DNA from: Pseudomonadota bacterium
Lineage (GTDB): Bacteria > Myxococcota > Myxococcia > Myxococcales > Myxococcaceae
Direction of reading: 5' to 3'
DNA length: 5,924 nt
Assembly: GCA_023424585.1 (NCBI GenBank)
Contig: JAFADT010000322.1
Span: 1 to 5,924 of the forward strand
Position 1 is the first letter of the stretch. Each line of letters starts with the position of its first letter. A program made the position numbers and the translations under genes. The notes under the pieces were generated by a model. The model saw nothing but the letters and a program-made list of their open reading frames with translations. It was not told the origin of the DNA and made no database searches. This document shows, one piece after another, positions 1 to 5,528 of the stretch.

Positions 1-268
1 CAGGGTCCCATGGATGCCATCGCCGTCGAAGGGCCAGAGACGCCACCCGTGTGTCCGGCGCGCCCTTTGACGGAGCCACGATGACTGGTGCGCGCGAGGC
101 GGGCGGCGTTGTTACCCCTCCCACTGCCCGCCTCGCGTGCTCCCGAACTCGTGGGCATGTCTGTGTTTGGGCCACCACCCCGGTGGGGGAGGCACCTGCC
201 GGGGGAGCGGCATCCCCAGGCTCCGGCTTGCCACGGACGCGTCCGGGCGTGATACCCCCCGGGGCGCG
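1..268 (+). other. Leader upstream of mnmG, possibly holding the end of an upstream gene
   Basis: No confident gene is visible here. In the frame starting at base 1 an open stretch runs for 27 codons to a TGA at 82-84, with the proline-rich ending PVCPARPLTEPR. It could be the C-terminal tail of an upstream gene. The strong stem-loop that begins six bases after that stop is weak support. The usual MnmE C-terminus (ending in a Cys-x-Gly-Lys motif) is not seen in any frame. The frame continuous with mnmG is open from 137, but its translation is low-complexity and resembles no MnmG N-terminus, so I treat 85-268 as untranslated leader. No tRNA, riboswitch or recognised promoter was found. Confidence 0.4.
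90..140 (+). terminator. Strong 15-bp stem-loop, possible terminator or leader structure
   Basis: The arms are 90-104 and 126-140. They pair over 15 positions, 14 Watson-Crick and one G-U, around a 21-base loop. The stem is almost entirely G and C. There is no T-run after it, so it does not fit a classical intrinsic terminator. It could act as a U-less terminator for a gene ending at 84, as an mRNA 3'-end stabiliser, or as a structured leader of mnmG. The pairing is seen directly; the role is inferred. Confidence 0.45.
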
Positions 269-2110
269 ATGGAACTCCGATACGACATCGTCGTGGTGGG
301 GCTGGGCCACGCCGGCTGCGAGGCGGCGCTCGCGTGCGCGCGCATGGGCCTGTCCACCCTGGGCGTGACGCTCAAGCGCGAGCGCGCCGCCGTGATGAGC
401 TGCAACCCCGCCGTGGGCGGAACCGCCAAGGGCCACCTGGTGCGCGAGCTGGACGCGCTGGGCGGACAGATGGGCCGCGCGGCGGACCTCGCGGGCACGC
501 ACGTCAAGCTCCTCAACCCCTCCAAGGGCCCCGCCGTGCAGGCCACCCGCGTCCTCTGCGACCGCGACGCCTACGCCGCCGGCATGCAGGCCGTGCTCTT
601 CACCCAGCCGAACCTCACCGTGCGCGAGGGCGAGGTGGCCGCCGTCGTGGCGGAGGCGGGGAGGGTGAGGGGCGTGGTGCTGGGGGACGGCACGCAGGTG
701 GTGGCCCGCGCGGTGCTCCTCACCACCGGCACCTTCCTGCGCGCGCTCATGCACGTGGGCGAGCAGAAGGAGGTGGGCGGCCGGCTGGGAGACGAAGCGG
801 CGCGCGGCCTGTCGGAGTCGCTGCGCGCGCTCGGCTTCACGCTGGGCCGCTTCAAGACGGGCACGCCCGCGCGCCTGTCCCGCGACAGCATCGACTGGGA
901 CGCCGTCACGCCGCAGCCCGGGGACGTGGGGGTGCGGCCCTTCTCCTGGCGCACGCGGAGGGAGGAGGGCCTGCCGTTCCCCCGCCAGCCCCCGGTGACG
1001 TGCGGGCTCACGGCGACCACGGAGGCGACGCACCAGCTGCTGCGCGGCAACCTGCACCGCTCGCCGCTGTTCCAGGGGGACATCGTGGGGCGGGGGCCCC
1101 GGTACTGCCCGTCGCTGGAGGACAAGGTGGTGCGCTTCGCCGCGCGCGAACGGCACCAGGTGTTCCTGGAGCCGGAGGGGCCCACGTCGCCGCTCGTGTA
1201 TCCGGCGGGCCTGTCCACCAGCATGCCCGCGGACGTGCAGCGGGAGTTCCTGCGCACCATCCCCGGCCTGTCCCGCGTGGAGGTGGTCCGCTACGGCTAC
1301 GCGGTGGAGTACGACTACGCGCCGCCCACGCAGCTGCACCCCACGCTGGAGACGAAGGCCGTCGCGGGCCTGTACTTCGCGGGCCAGCTCAACGGCACCT
1401 CCGGCTACGAGGAGGCCGCCTTCCAGGGGCTGTGGGCCGGCATCCAGGCGGCGCTCCAGGTGAAGGGCGAACCGGCGCTCGCCGTGGGCCGTGACGAGGC
1501 GCACGGCGCGGTGCTCGTGGACGACCTGGTGACGAAGGGCGTGGATGAGCCGTTCCGCATGTTCACCAGCCGCTCCGAGCACCGGCTCAAGCTGCGCGAG
1601 GGCAACGCGGAGCTGCGGCTCGCCCGGCATGGGCACCGTGTGGGGCTGCTGCCCCGGGAGGCCCTGGAGCGCGCCGAGGCGCGGGCCCACGCGGTGACGG
1701 AGGAGGTCGCGCGGCTCAAGCGCGCCGGCCTGGCGATGCGGCTCAAGCGCCCGGAGGTGACGTATGCGCAGCTCGCGCAGGGGCGCGAGGACTTCCCGCC
1801 GCTCCCCGCCGACGTCGCGGAGGAGGTGGAGGTGGAGGTGAAGTACGAGGGCTACATCGCCCAGGCCGCGCGGGCGGCGGCGCGCGAGGCCGAGGCCTCC
1901 GACCGCTGGCGCATCCCGGACGCGTTCCGCTTCACGGACGTGCGCGGCCTGGGGACGGAGGCGGTGGAGAAGCTGTCCTCGCACCGGCCCGGGACGGTGG
2001 GGCAGGCGCGGCGGATTCCGGGCCTGACGCCCGCCGCGGTGTCCCTGCTGCTGGTCGCGCTCAAGCGGGGGCAGGGGACGTCAAGTGATCAGGAACAGGG
2101 CTGTGGATAA
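269..2110 (+). CDS. mnmG: MnmG (GidA), tRNA uridine-5-carboxymethylaminomethyl modification enzyme
   Basis: This FAD-dependent subunit of the MnmE-MnmG complex adds the carboxymethylaminomethyl group to C5 of the wobble uridine (U34) of certain tRNAs in the cytoplasm. The 613-residue protein opens with a Rossmann FAD motif GLGHAG (11-16). It has the SCNPAVGG segment with Cys45, then the first family signature GPRYCPSLEDK with Cys280 (276-286) and the second signature AGQLNGTSGYEEAA (371-384). The conserved MFTSRSEHRLKLRE block (431-444) and the C-terminal KYEGYI (525-530) and GLTPAA (585-590) MnmE/tRNA-contact region follow. The two cysteines match the conserved MnmG pair. The ATG at 269 is chosen because the FAD motif should begin about 10 residues in; the Shine-Dalgarno site is poor (GGGG, four bases away). 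The C-terminal domain lacks about two dozen residues relative to E. coli before RPEVTY (494-499). The stop codon lies inside a DnaA box. Confidence 0.97.
   Translation: MELRYDIVVVGLGHAGCEAALACARMGLSTLGVTLKRERAAVMSCNPAVGGTAKGHLVRELDALGGQMGRAADLAGTHVKLLNPSKGPAVQATRVLCDRDAYAAGMQAVLFTQPNLTVREGEVAAVVAEAGRVRGVVLGDGTQVVARAVLLTTGTFLRALMHVGEQKEVGGRLGDEAARGLSESLRALGFTLGRFKTGTPARLSRDSIDWDAVTPQPGDVGVRPFSWRTRREEGLPFPRQPPVTCGLTATTEATHQLLRGNLHRSPLFQGDIVGRGPRYCPSLEDKVVRFAARERHQVFLEPEGPTSPLVYPAGLSTSMPADVQREFLRTIPGLSRVEVVRYGYAVEYDYAPPTQLHPTLETKAVAGLYFAGQLNGTSGYEEAAFQGLWAGIQAALQVKGEPALAVGRDEAHGAVLVDDLVTKGVDEPFRMFTSRSEHRLKLREGNAELRLARHGHRVGLLPREALERAEARAHAVTEEVARLKRAGLAMRLKRPEVTYAQLAQGREDFPPLPADVAEEVEVEVKYEGYIAQAARAAAREAEASDRWRIPDAFRFTDVRGLGTEAVEKLSSHRPGTVGQARRIPGLTPAAVSLLLVALKRGQGTSSDQEQGCG
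2102..2110 (-). promoter_or_regulatory. Perfect DnaA box overlapping the mnmG stop codon
   Basis: TGTGGATAA on the + strand is an exact match to the consensus DnaA box TTATCCACA read on the - strand. Its last three bases are the TAA stop of mnmG. The identity extends two bases further (CG) with the second box 84 bp downstream. A weaker copy, TGTGGACAT, lies at 2113-2121 with 7 of 9 matches, one helical turn away. Binding by DnaA is inferred from sequence only. Confidence 0.65.
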
Positions 2111-2185
2111 CGTGTGGACATCTCTGGGGATCCATTTCCCCTGAGTGATTCCAAGGACTTGCATGGCCCTTCGGGGTGGAGGTGT

Positions 2186-2194
2186 TGTGGATAA
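2186..2194 (-). promoter_or_regulatory. Perfect DnaA box overlapping the rsmG start region
   Basis: This is a second exact TGTGGATAA in the same orientation as the first, with the 11-bp core TGTGGATAACG shared. It overlaps the GTG at 2187 that is the preferred rsmG start, so its bases also encode the first residues Met-Asp-Asn. DnaA bound here would sit on the translation start and, if a promoter lies in the gap, on the early transcribed region of rsmG. Confidence 0.65.
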
Positions 2195-2840
2195 CGCGCG
2201 GTTCGCAGATCTGCTGGCCTCGGGATGCAGTGCGTTGGGCGTCTCCGTGGGACCGGACGTGGGGCCCAGGCTCCAGCGGCTGATGGCGGAGCTCTTGAAG
2301 TGGAACGCGAAGGTGAACCTCACGGCCATCACCGCGCCGGAGGAGGTGCTGGAGAAGCACTTCCTGGACTCGCTGGCGGTGCTGCCGGAGGTGAAGGGCG
2401 CGGCGTCGCTGCTGGACCTGGGCGCGGGGGCGGGCTTCCCGGGGTTGCCGCTCAAGCTGGAGCTGCCGGCCATGGGCGTGACGCTGGTGGACGCGGTGGG
2501 CAAGAAGGTCGCGTTCATCAAGGCCGCCGCCGCCAGCCTGGGCCTCGTCGGCGTGCGCGGGCTGCACGCCCGGGCGGAGGGGAAGCCGGAGGCGGAGGGG
2601 ATTCCTCGCGCGCAGGTGCTCATCGCGCGCGCGTTCATGGACCTGCCGGACTGGCTGGACCTGGCGCCCGCTTATGTGGAGGAGGGCGGACGCGTGGTGG
2701 CGATGCTGGGCAAGGCGCAGACGGACGCGGAGCTCCAGGCGCGCGCGGCGGAGCGCGGCCTGCGCGTGGTGTCCGCCCGGGCGTACCGGCTCCCGTTCTC
2801 CGGCGCCGAGCGGCAGGTCGCGGTGTTCGCGAAGCAGTAG
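2187..2840 (+). CDS. rsmG: RsmG (GidB), 16S rRNA (guanine-527-N7) methyltransferase
   Basis: RsmG uses S-adenosylmethionine to methylate N7 of G527 in the 530 loop of 16S rRNA. Loss of it gives low-level streptomycin resistance in several bacteria. From the GTG at 2187 the protein has 217 residues, close to the 207 of E. coli. It shows the family's LLKWNAKVNLTAIT block (36-49), the SAM-binding motif LLDLGAGAGFPGLPLKL (75-91), the acidic strand end LVDAVGKK (100-107) and IARAFMDL (146-153). The GTG is preferred because GGAGG (2178-2182) lies four bases upstream and the residues before RFADLL are otherwise a glycine-rich run. An ATG at 2163, behind AAGGA with five bases spacing, would add eight residues and is a fair alternative. 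A GTG at 2145 is less likely. It follows mnmG by 76 bases in the same direction and may be cotranscribed with it. Confidence 0.96.
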   Translation: MDNARFADLLASGCSALGVSVGPDVGPRLQRLMAELLKWNAKVNLTAITAPEEVLEKHFLDSLAVLPEVKGAASLLDLGAGAGFPGLPLKLELPAMGVTLVDAVGKKVAFIKAAAASLGLVGVRGLHARAEGKPEAEGIPRAQVLIARAFMDLPDWLDLAPAYVEEGGRVVAMLGKAQTDAELQARAAERGLRVVSARAYRLPFSGAERQVAVFAKQ

Positions 2841-2860
2841 GGGAGGGGAGGGCGGTCGGG
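2840..2860 (+). other. G-quadruplex-type motif after rsmG
   Basis: Four runs of at least three G (2840-2843, 2845-2848, 2850-2852, 2858-2860) are separated by loops of 1, 1 and 5 bases. This fits the standard G3+N1-7 pattern. The first G is the last base of the rsmG stop codon. It sits on the rsmG coding strand, so the mRNA would carry it, in the 28-base gap between two converging genes. No conventional terminator is visible in that gap. Such motifs arise by chance in GC-rich DNA, so the role is open. Confidence 0.4.
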
Positions 2861-2880
2861 CGCCAGCTTCAGTGCGGGCC
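2861..2880 (+). repeat. 20-bp direct repeat, copy 1 (19 of 20 match copy 2)
   Basis: This copy covers the stop codon and last codons of the monooxygenase on the - strand. Copy 2 lies at 4982-5001 inside the dehydrogenase remnant. The single difference is A at 2865 against T at 4986, and the last 15 bases are identical. In copy 2 the bases encode a family-like segment of the dehydrogenase (WPALKQA). Here they encode only GPH and the stop in a different frame, so this copy may be a scar, although chance cannot be excluded. Confidence 0.5.
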
Positions 2881-4029
2881 CGCGGCCGCCAGCTCCCGCT
2901 GAAGCTCCCGGAAGTGCTCCAGCACGTGCTCGAGCGCGTGGTCCGAGACGAAGTCGAGCCCCTGCATGGCGCCCGCGGCCGCCGCGGCGGCCCGCTCGAA
3001 CATGGCCTCCTCGTAGCCCTTCACGGCGCGGCTCCAGTCGGCGTCCGCCGCGAGCGCGAGCGCCAGCTCCGCGCCATCGAGCATCGCCATGTTCACGCCC
3101 TCGCCGGAGAAGGGCGGCATGACGTGGGCCGCGTCCCCGAGCAGCGTCACGCCCGGCCGGTGCGTCCAGCGGTGGCCCACCGGCAGCGCGATGATGGGGC
3201 GCGCGGCCATCGTGTCGTTGCTCGCGTCGATGAACGTGAGCAGGGACGGCGCCCACCCCGGGAGCAGCGCCTTGAGTTGTTCACGGGCGCGAGCAGGGGA
3301 GGCCGTGTCCACGACGCCCTCGCGGAGCCGCGCCTCGGACACCCGGAACATGAAGTAGGCGCGCACGTGGCCGTGGCTGCTGCGCTGGGCGATGAGGCCC
3401 TGGCTCTTGCCGACCACGGAGAGCTTCCCGCGCGGGAGCAGCTCCGCGACCGCCGGGTGCCGCGTGTCCACGTCGTCGATTTGCAGCTCGATGAAGAGCA
3501 CGCCCGTGAAGGTCGGCGTCGCCGAGGACACGAGCGGGCGGACCTTCGACCACGCGCCATCCGCGCCCACCACCAGGTCGAACGCGCCGAGCGCGCCCGC
3601 CGGCCCCGCGACGCGGTAGCGCCCGTCGGGCAGCGGCTCCACGGCGGACACCTTGCTCCCCCAGCGGATCCGCTCCGCGGGGAGGCTGTCCAGCAGGAGC
3701 GAGCGCAGCTGCGTGCGGTCGATCTCCGGCCGGTCCCCGTCGCTCGCCTCGTTGTGCTGGAAGTGGAGCGTCCCCTGGGAGTCGTAGAGGGCGTCCCCCT
3801 GGTCGTCGTACCGGGCGACGGCGTTGAACTCCGCCTCCAGCCCGGCCTCGCGGAGGGCGCGCAGCCCGGAGTCGCCGTGCAGGTCCAGCGAACCGCCCTG
3901 CGGACGGGCGAGCGGGTGCTCATCCAGCTCGAACACCGTCGCCGTGATGCCCCGAGTGGCCAGGACCCGGGCCAACGTCAGCCCGCCCGGTCCACCCCCG
4001 ATGATTCCCACTGCCTGGGTCTCTTTCAT
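2869..4029 (-). CDS. TetX-like FAD-dependent monooxygenase
   Basis: This 386-residue cytosolic class A flavoprotein is expected to hydroxylate an aromatic or polyketide-like substrate using NAD(P)H, O2 and FAD. Three family landmarks are present in order. They are the N-terminal dinucleotide motif GIIGGGPGGL (8-17), with Glu34 ending the second strand; the DG motif DLVVGADGAWSKVRP (151-165); and the GD motif LLGDAAHVMPPFSGEGVN (296-313), which contacts the FAD phosphate and ribityl. The segment EIDRTQLRSLLLDSLP (102-117) and the MPPFSGEGVN wording resemble TetX and its relatives more than ubiquinone hydroxylases. The substrate cannot be told from sequence, and tetracycline inactivation should not be assumed. 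The ATG at 4029 is the only reasonable start; no Shine-Dalgarno precedes it and the candidate -10 is only seven bases upstream. It is divergent from a helix-turn-helix regulator, a likely controller, and converges on rsmG. Confidence 0.9.
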   Translation of the reverse strand: MKETQAVGIIGGGPGGLTLARVLATRGITATVFELDEHPLARPQGGSLDLHGDSGLRALREAGLEAEFNAVARYDDQGDALYDSQGTLHFQHNEASDGDRPEIDRTQLRSLLLDSLPAERIRWGSKVSAVEPLPDGRYRVAGPAGALGAFDLVVGADGAWSKVRPLVSSATPTFTGVLFIELQIDDVDTRHPAVAELLPRGKLSVVGKSQGLIAQRSSHGHVRAYFMFRVSEARLREGVVDTASPARAREQLKALLPGWAPSLLTFIDASNDTMAARPIIALPVGHRWTHRPGVTLLGDAAHVMPPFSGEGVNMAMLDGAELALALAADADWSRAVKGYEEAMFERAAAAAAGAMQGLDFVSDHALEHVLEHFRELQRELAAAGPH

Positions 4030-4040
4030 AGCGTGCTATG
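4027..4040. promoter_or_regulatory. Inverted repeat over the monooxygenase start codon, possible operator
   Basis: CATAGC and GCTATG form a perfect 6-bp inverted repeat with a two-base spacer. The left arm includes the ATG of the monooxygenase. The right arm is part of the direct repeat TGCTATGTAA at 4034-4043, whose partner TGCTATGCAA lies at 4056-4065. A dimeric repressor, for example the adjacent helix-turn-helix protein, could bind here; that link is inferred. Confidence 0.4.
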
Positions 4041-4065
4041 TAAATCAGGATAGGATGCTATGCAA
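4037..4065 (-). promoter_or_regulatory. Candidate monooxygenase promoter inside a direct repeat
   Basis: On the - strand TTGCAT (4060-4065) and TACATA (4037-4042) are separated by exactly 17 bases, a sigma-70-like arrangement with three of six consensus matches in each box. Each box lies inside one copy of the TGCTATG(T/C)AA direct repeat, and the copies are 22 bp apart, about two helical turns. The start codon follows the -10 box after only seven bases, so the transcript would be leaderless or nearly so, in line with the missing Shine-Dalgarno. TATCCT on the - strand (4047-4052) is an alternative -10. This is the least GC-rich stretch nearby. Confidence 0.4.
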
Positions 4066-4191
4066 CTGACAGGGGCCGGCGAGGGGGCCGCCGGCGTGTC
4101 CGACGCGCGATGCGCCCGGGGGTTCGTGCGCGATGCGTGGAGCCCACGGCGCCCATGCCCCGCGCGGACGGTTCGCCTGACGTGCCGCCGC

Positions 4192-5016
4192 GTGACGGAC
4201 ACCTCCCGCAGTCCCGGGCGCATCGAGCTCGCGCGCTTTCTTCGCAGCCGCCGTGAGCGTCTGTGTCCGGAGGACGTGGGCCTCGCCGCGGGTCCGCGGC
4301 GCCGCACGCCGGGCCTTCGCCGCGAGGAGTTGGCGCGGCTCGCCGACGTGGGCGTCAGTTGGTACACGTGGCTGGAGCGGGGGAGGGACATCCATGTCTC
4401 CGAGCCGCTGCTGGAGCGCCTGGCGGTCGCGCTCCGCCTGACGCCGACGGAGCGGCTGCACCTCTTCGCGCTGGCGCATGGCCGGCCCGCGCCCCAACCC
4501 GTGCGCGCGCCCGAGTCCGTCAGTGACGCGCTTCAACGCCTGCTCGACGCGCATCCGTTTCCGGCGCTGGTCTCCACGCGGCGGTGGGACATCCTCGCGT
4601 GGAACGCGCCGGCGACGGTCCTCTACGCGGACCTGGGACTCCCGGCCTCGGCTCCGGAAGCGCGCAACGGCTTGTGGGCGCTGTTCATGAACCCGGACCG
4701 GCGCGCGCGCATGCCGTCCTGGGAGGAGGCGGTGCGCCGCGCGGTCGCGGGCTTCCGGTTGGACGCCGTGAGGGCCGCGCCCCGGGCCCGACCTGGAGCG
4801 CGCGCACGCCATGGGGCTCGCCGCGCGCATCGAGCCCGACCGCGAAGAGGATGTTCGCGGTCTTCGATTGCCCGTAGGCGACCCACTTGTCGTAGGGGCG
4901 CTGCTGGAAGAAGGGGTCCTCGAAGTCGACGTCCGCGAAGAAGTGGCCGCGCGAGGACAGGCACACCACGCGCGCGCCGTTCGCCTGCTTCAGTGCGGGC
5001 CAGAGCCGGGCGGTGA
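4192..5016 (+). CDS. MmyB-like XRE helix-turn-helix regulator with C-terminus replaced
   Basis: From the GTG at 4192 the protein begins MTDTSRSPGRIELARFLRSRRERL. An N-terminal helix-turn-helix domain (about 9-95) has the hallmark RRRTPGLRREELARLADVGVSWYTWLERGRDIHVS (37-70). The first part of the MmyB-like ligand-binding domain follows: FPALVSTRRWDILAWN (123-138) and the NPDRRARMPSWEEAVRRAVAGFRLDA segment (167-192). Family members usually run to about 270-290 residues with a recognisable C-terminal half. Here homology-like sequence stops near residue 193. The remaining 80 or so residues are arginine-rich and are the antisense reading of the dehydrogenase remnant. Codon third positions also lose their G/C bias there. 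The ORF is open to 5016, so a chimeric protein could be made, but ligand sensing is probably lost. An in-frame ATG at 4060 would add a non-family-like leader and is disfavoured. No Shine-Dalgarno is seen. The adjacent divergent monooxygenase is the likeliest target. Confidence 0.7.
   Translation: MTDTSRSPGRIELARFLRSRRERLCPEDVGLAAGPRRRTPGLRREELARLADVGVSWYTWLERGRDIHVSEPLLERLAVALRLTPTERLHLFALAHGRPAPQPVRAPESVSDALQRLLDAHPFPALVSTRRWDILAWNAPATVLYADLGLPASAPEARNGLWALFMNPDRRARMPSWEEAVRRAVAGFRLDAVRAAPRARPGARARHGARRAHRARPRRGCSRSSIARRRPTCRRGAAGRRGPRSRRPRRSGRARTGTPRARRSPASVRARAGR
4982..5001 (+). repeat. 20-bp direct repeat, copy 2
   Basis: This copy lies within the dehydrogenase remnant, in codons for the WPALKQA segment on the - strand. 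It matches 2861-2880 at 19 of 20 positions in the same orientation. The codons fit the dehydrogenase frame and family, so this is the more likely original copy. Confidence 0.5.
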
Positions 5017-5289
5017 GCTGGAATTGGCCCAGGTGGTTGGTGGCGAACTGCGACTCGAACCCGCGAGCGTCGCGAGTGAGCGGCGGGGCCATGATGCCCG
5101 CGTTGTGGATGAGCAGGTGCAGCGGCCGGCCGGCCGCGAGGAAGCGCGAGGCGAACGCATCGATGGACGCCGGGTCGATGAGGTCCAGCGGTTCCAGCTC
5201 CACGCGCTCCAGTCCGGCGAGCGCGGCGCGGGCCTTGGCGGGGGTCCGGGCGGGGACGACGACGGTGGCACCGGCGGCATGGAGCGCGC

Positions 5290-5297
5290 GGGGGGGG
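5290..5297. other. G8/C8 homopolymer at the dehydrogenase frameshift
   Basis: Eight consecutive G on the + strand mark the exact point where the dehydrogenase changes frame. One base fewer restores a continuous family-like protein. The tract could be a slippage hotspot (a real mutation or phase-variable) or a base-calling error. Confidence 0.75.
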
Positions 5298-5429
5298 CTC
5301 CAGGCCGATGCCCGCGTAGCCGCCGGTCACGATGGCGACGGTGTTCTCCAGGCGGATGTCGCCCAGGGCCTCGCGCGCGGTGGTGGTGGCGCCGAAGCCG
5401 GAGTGCAGGGGCTGCTGTTTCGGGGTCAT

Positions 5430-5528
5430 GGGCACAAGGTGCGGGCCCTGAGTCCGCGGGAAAAGAGCGTCCCTTCATCCTATGAGTGGCACTCCCTGGA
5501 TACGGAGCCCGGAGCAGGAGGACGGTGC
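5430..5528. other. Divergent intergenic region between the dehydrogenase remnant and the VOC gene
   Basis: This 99-base gap must have held the promoters of both flanking genes. The least GC-rich part is about 5460-5505. I see no hexamer pair convincing enough to call a promoter in either direction. Only the Shine-Dalgarno site of the VOC gene is clear. Confidence 0.4.
5516..5521 (+). promoter_or_regulatory. Strong Shine-Dalgarno site of the VOC gene
   Basis: AGGAGG lies seven bases before the ATG at 5529. It is the best-matched and best-spaced ribosome binding site in the window. It fixes the start, even though the frame is open upstream to 5013. Confidence 0.85.

Larger units (their letters stand above)
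4772..5429 (-). pseudogene. Short-chain dehydrogenase/reductase remnant: frameshifted and 3'-truncated
   Basis: This was an NAD(P)-dependent oxidoreductase of the classical/extended SDR group. From the ATG at 5429 it reads MTPKQQPLHSGFGATTTARE and reaches the cofactor motif TGGYAGIG (35-42). A run of eight C on the - strand (5290-5297) then breaks the frame; seven C would restore it to RALHAAGATVVVPARTPAKA. In the second frame the HNAGIM motif, the catalytic-Ser segment VVCLSSRGH and the YGQSK Tyr/Lys motif are all intact, along with the family wording DVDFEDPFFQQRPYDKW. Similarity ends at HGVRALQVGPGA, about 4778, where the usual HPGA step would lead into roughly 90-100 more residues. That C-terminal part is absent and the frame runs into the antisense of the regulator. 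It is therefore damaged twice. The frameshift could be a sequencing error; the truncation is not so easily explained away. Confidence 0.8.

Noticed and set aside
137..268. N-terminal extension of mnmG in the same open frame
   Set aside because: The 44 extra residues are low-complexity and unlike any MnmG N-terminus. The FAD motif sits at the expected distance from the ATG at 269.
571..1260. Long open frame on the - strand inside mnmG
   Set aside because: It is antisense to well-conserved mnmG codons and shows no recognisable domain. Such shadows are common at high GC.
2126..2141. GGGGA/TCCCC hairpin in the mnmG-rsmG gap as a terminator
   Set aside because: The stem is only five base pairs and there is no T-run, so it is too weak to call.
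2921..2936. CACGTG-containing palindrome as a parS site
   Set aside because: The flanks do not extend to the parS consensus, and the sequence is codons of the monooxygenase.
2674..4053. 459-codon open frame on the + strand across the monooxygenase
   Set aside because: It is an Arg/Ala/Pro-rich antisense reading of the monooxygenase, whose own frame has full FAD motifs.
4060..4191. ATG at 4060 as the regulator start
   Set aside because: The added 44 residues are not family-like and the ATG lies in the promoter repeat. The usual N-terminus begins at the GTG at 4192.
5013..5528. Upstream extension of the VOC frame
   Set aside because: It is antisense to the dehydrogenase remnant. The strong Shine-Dalgarno and the fold both place the start at 5529.
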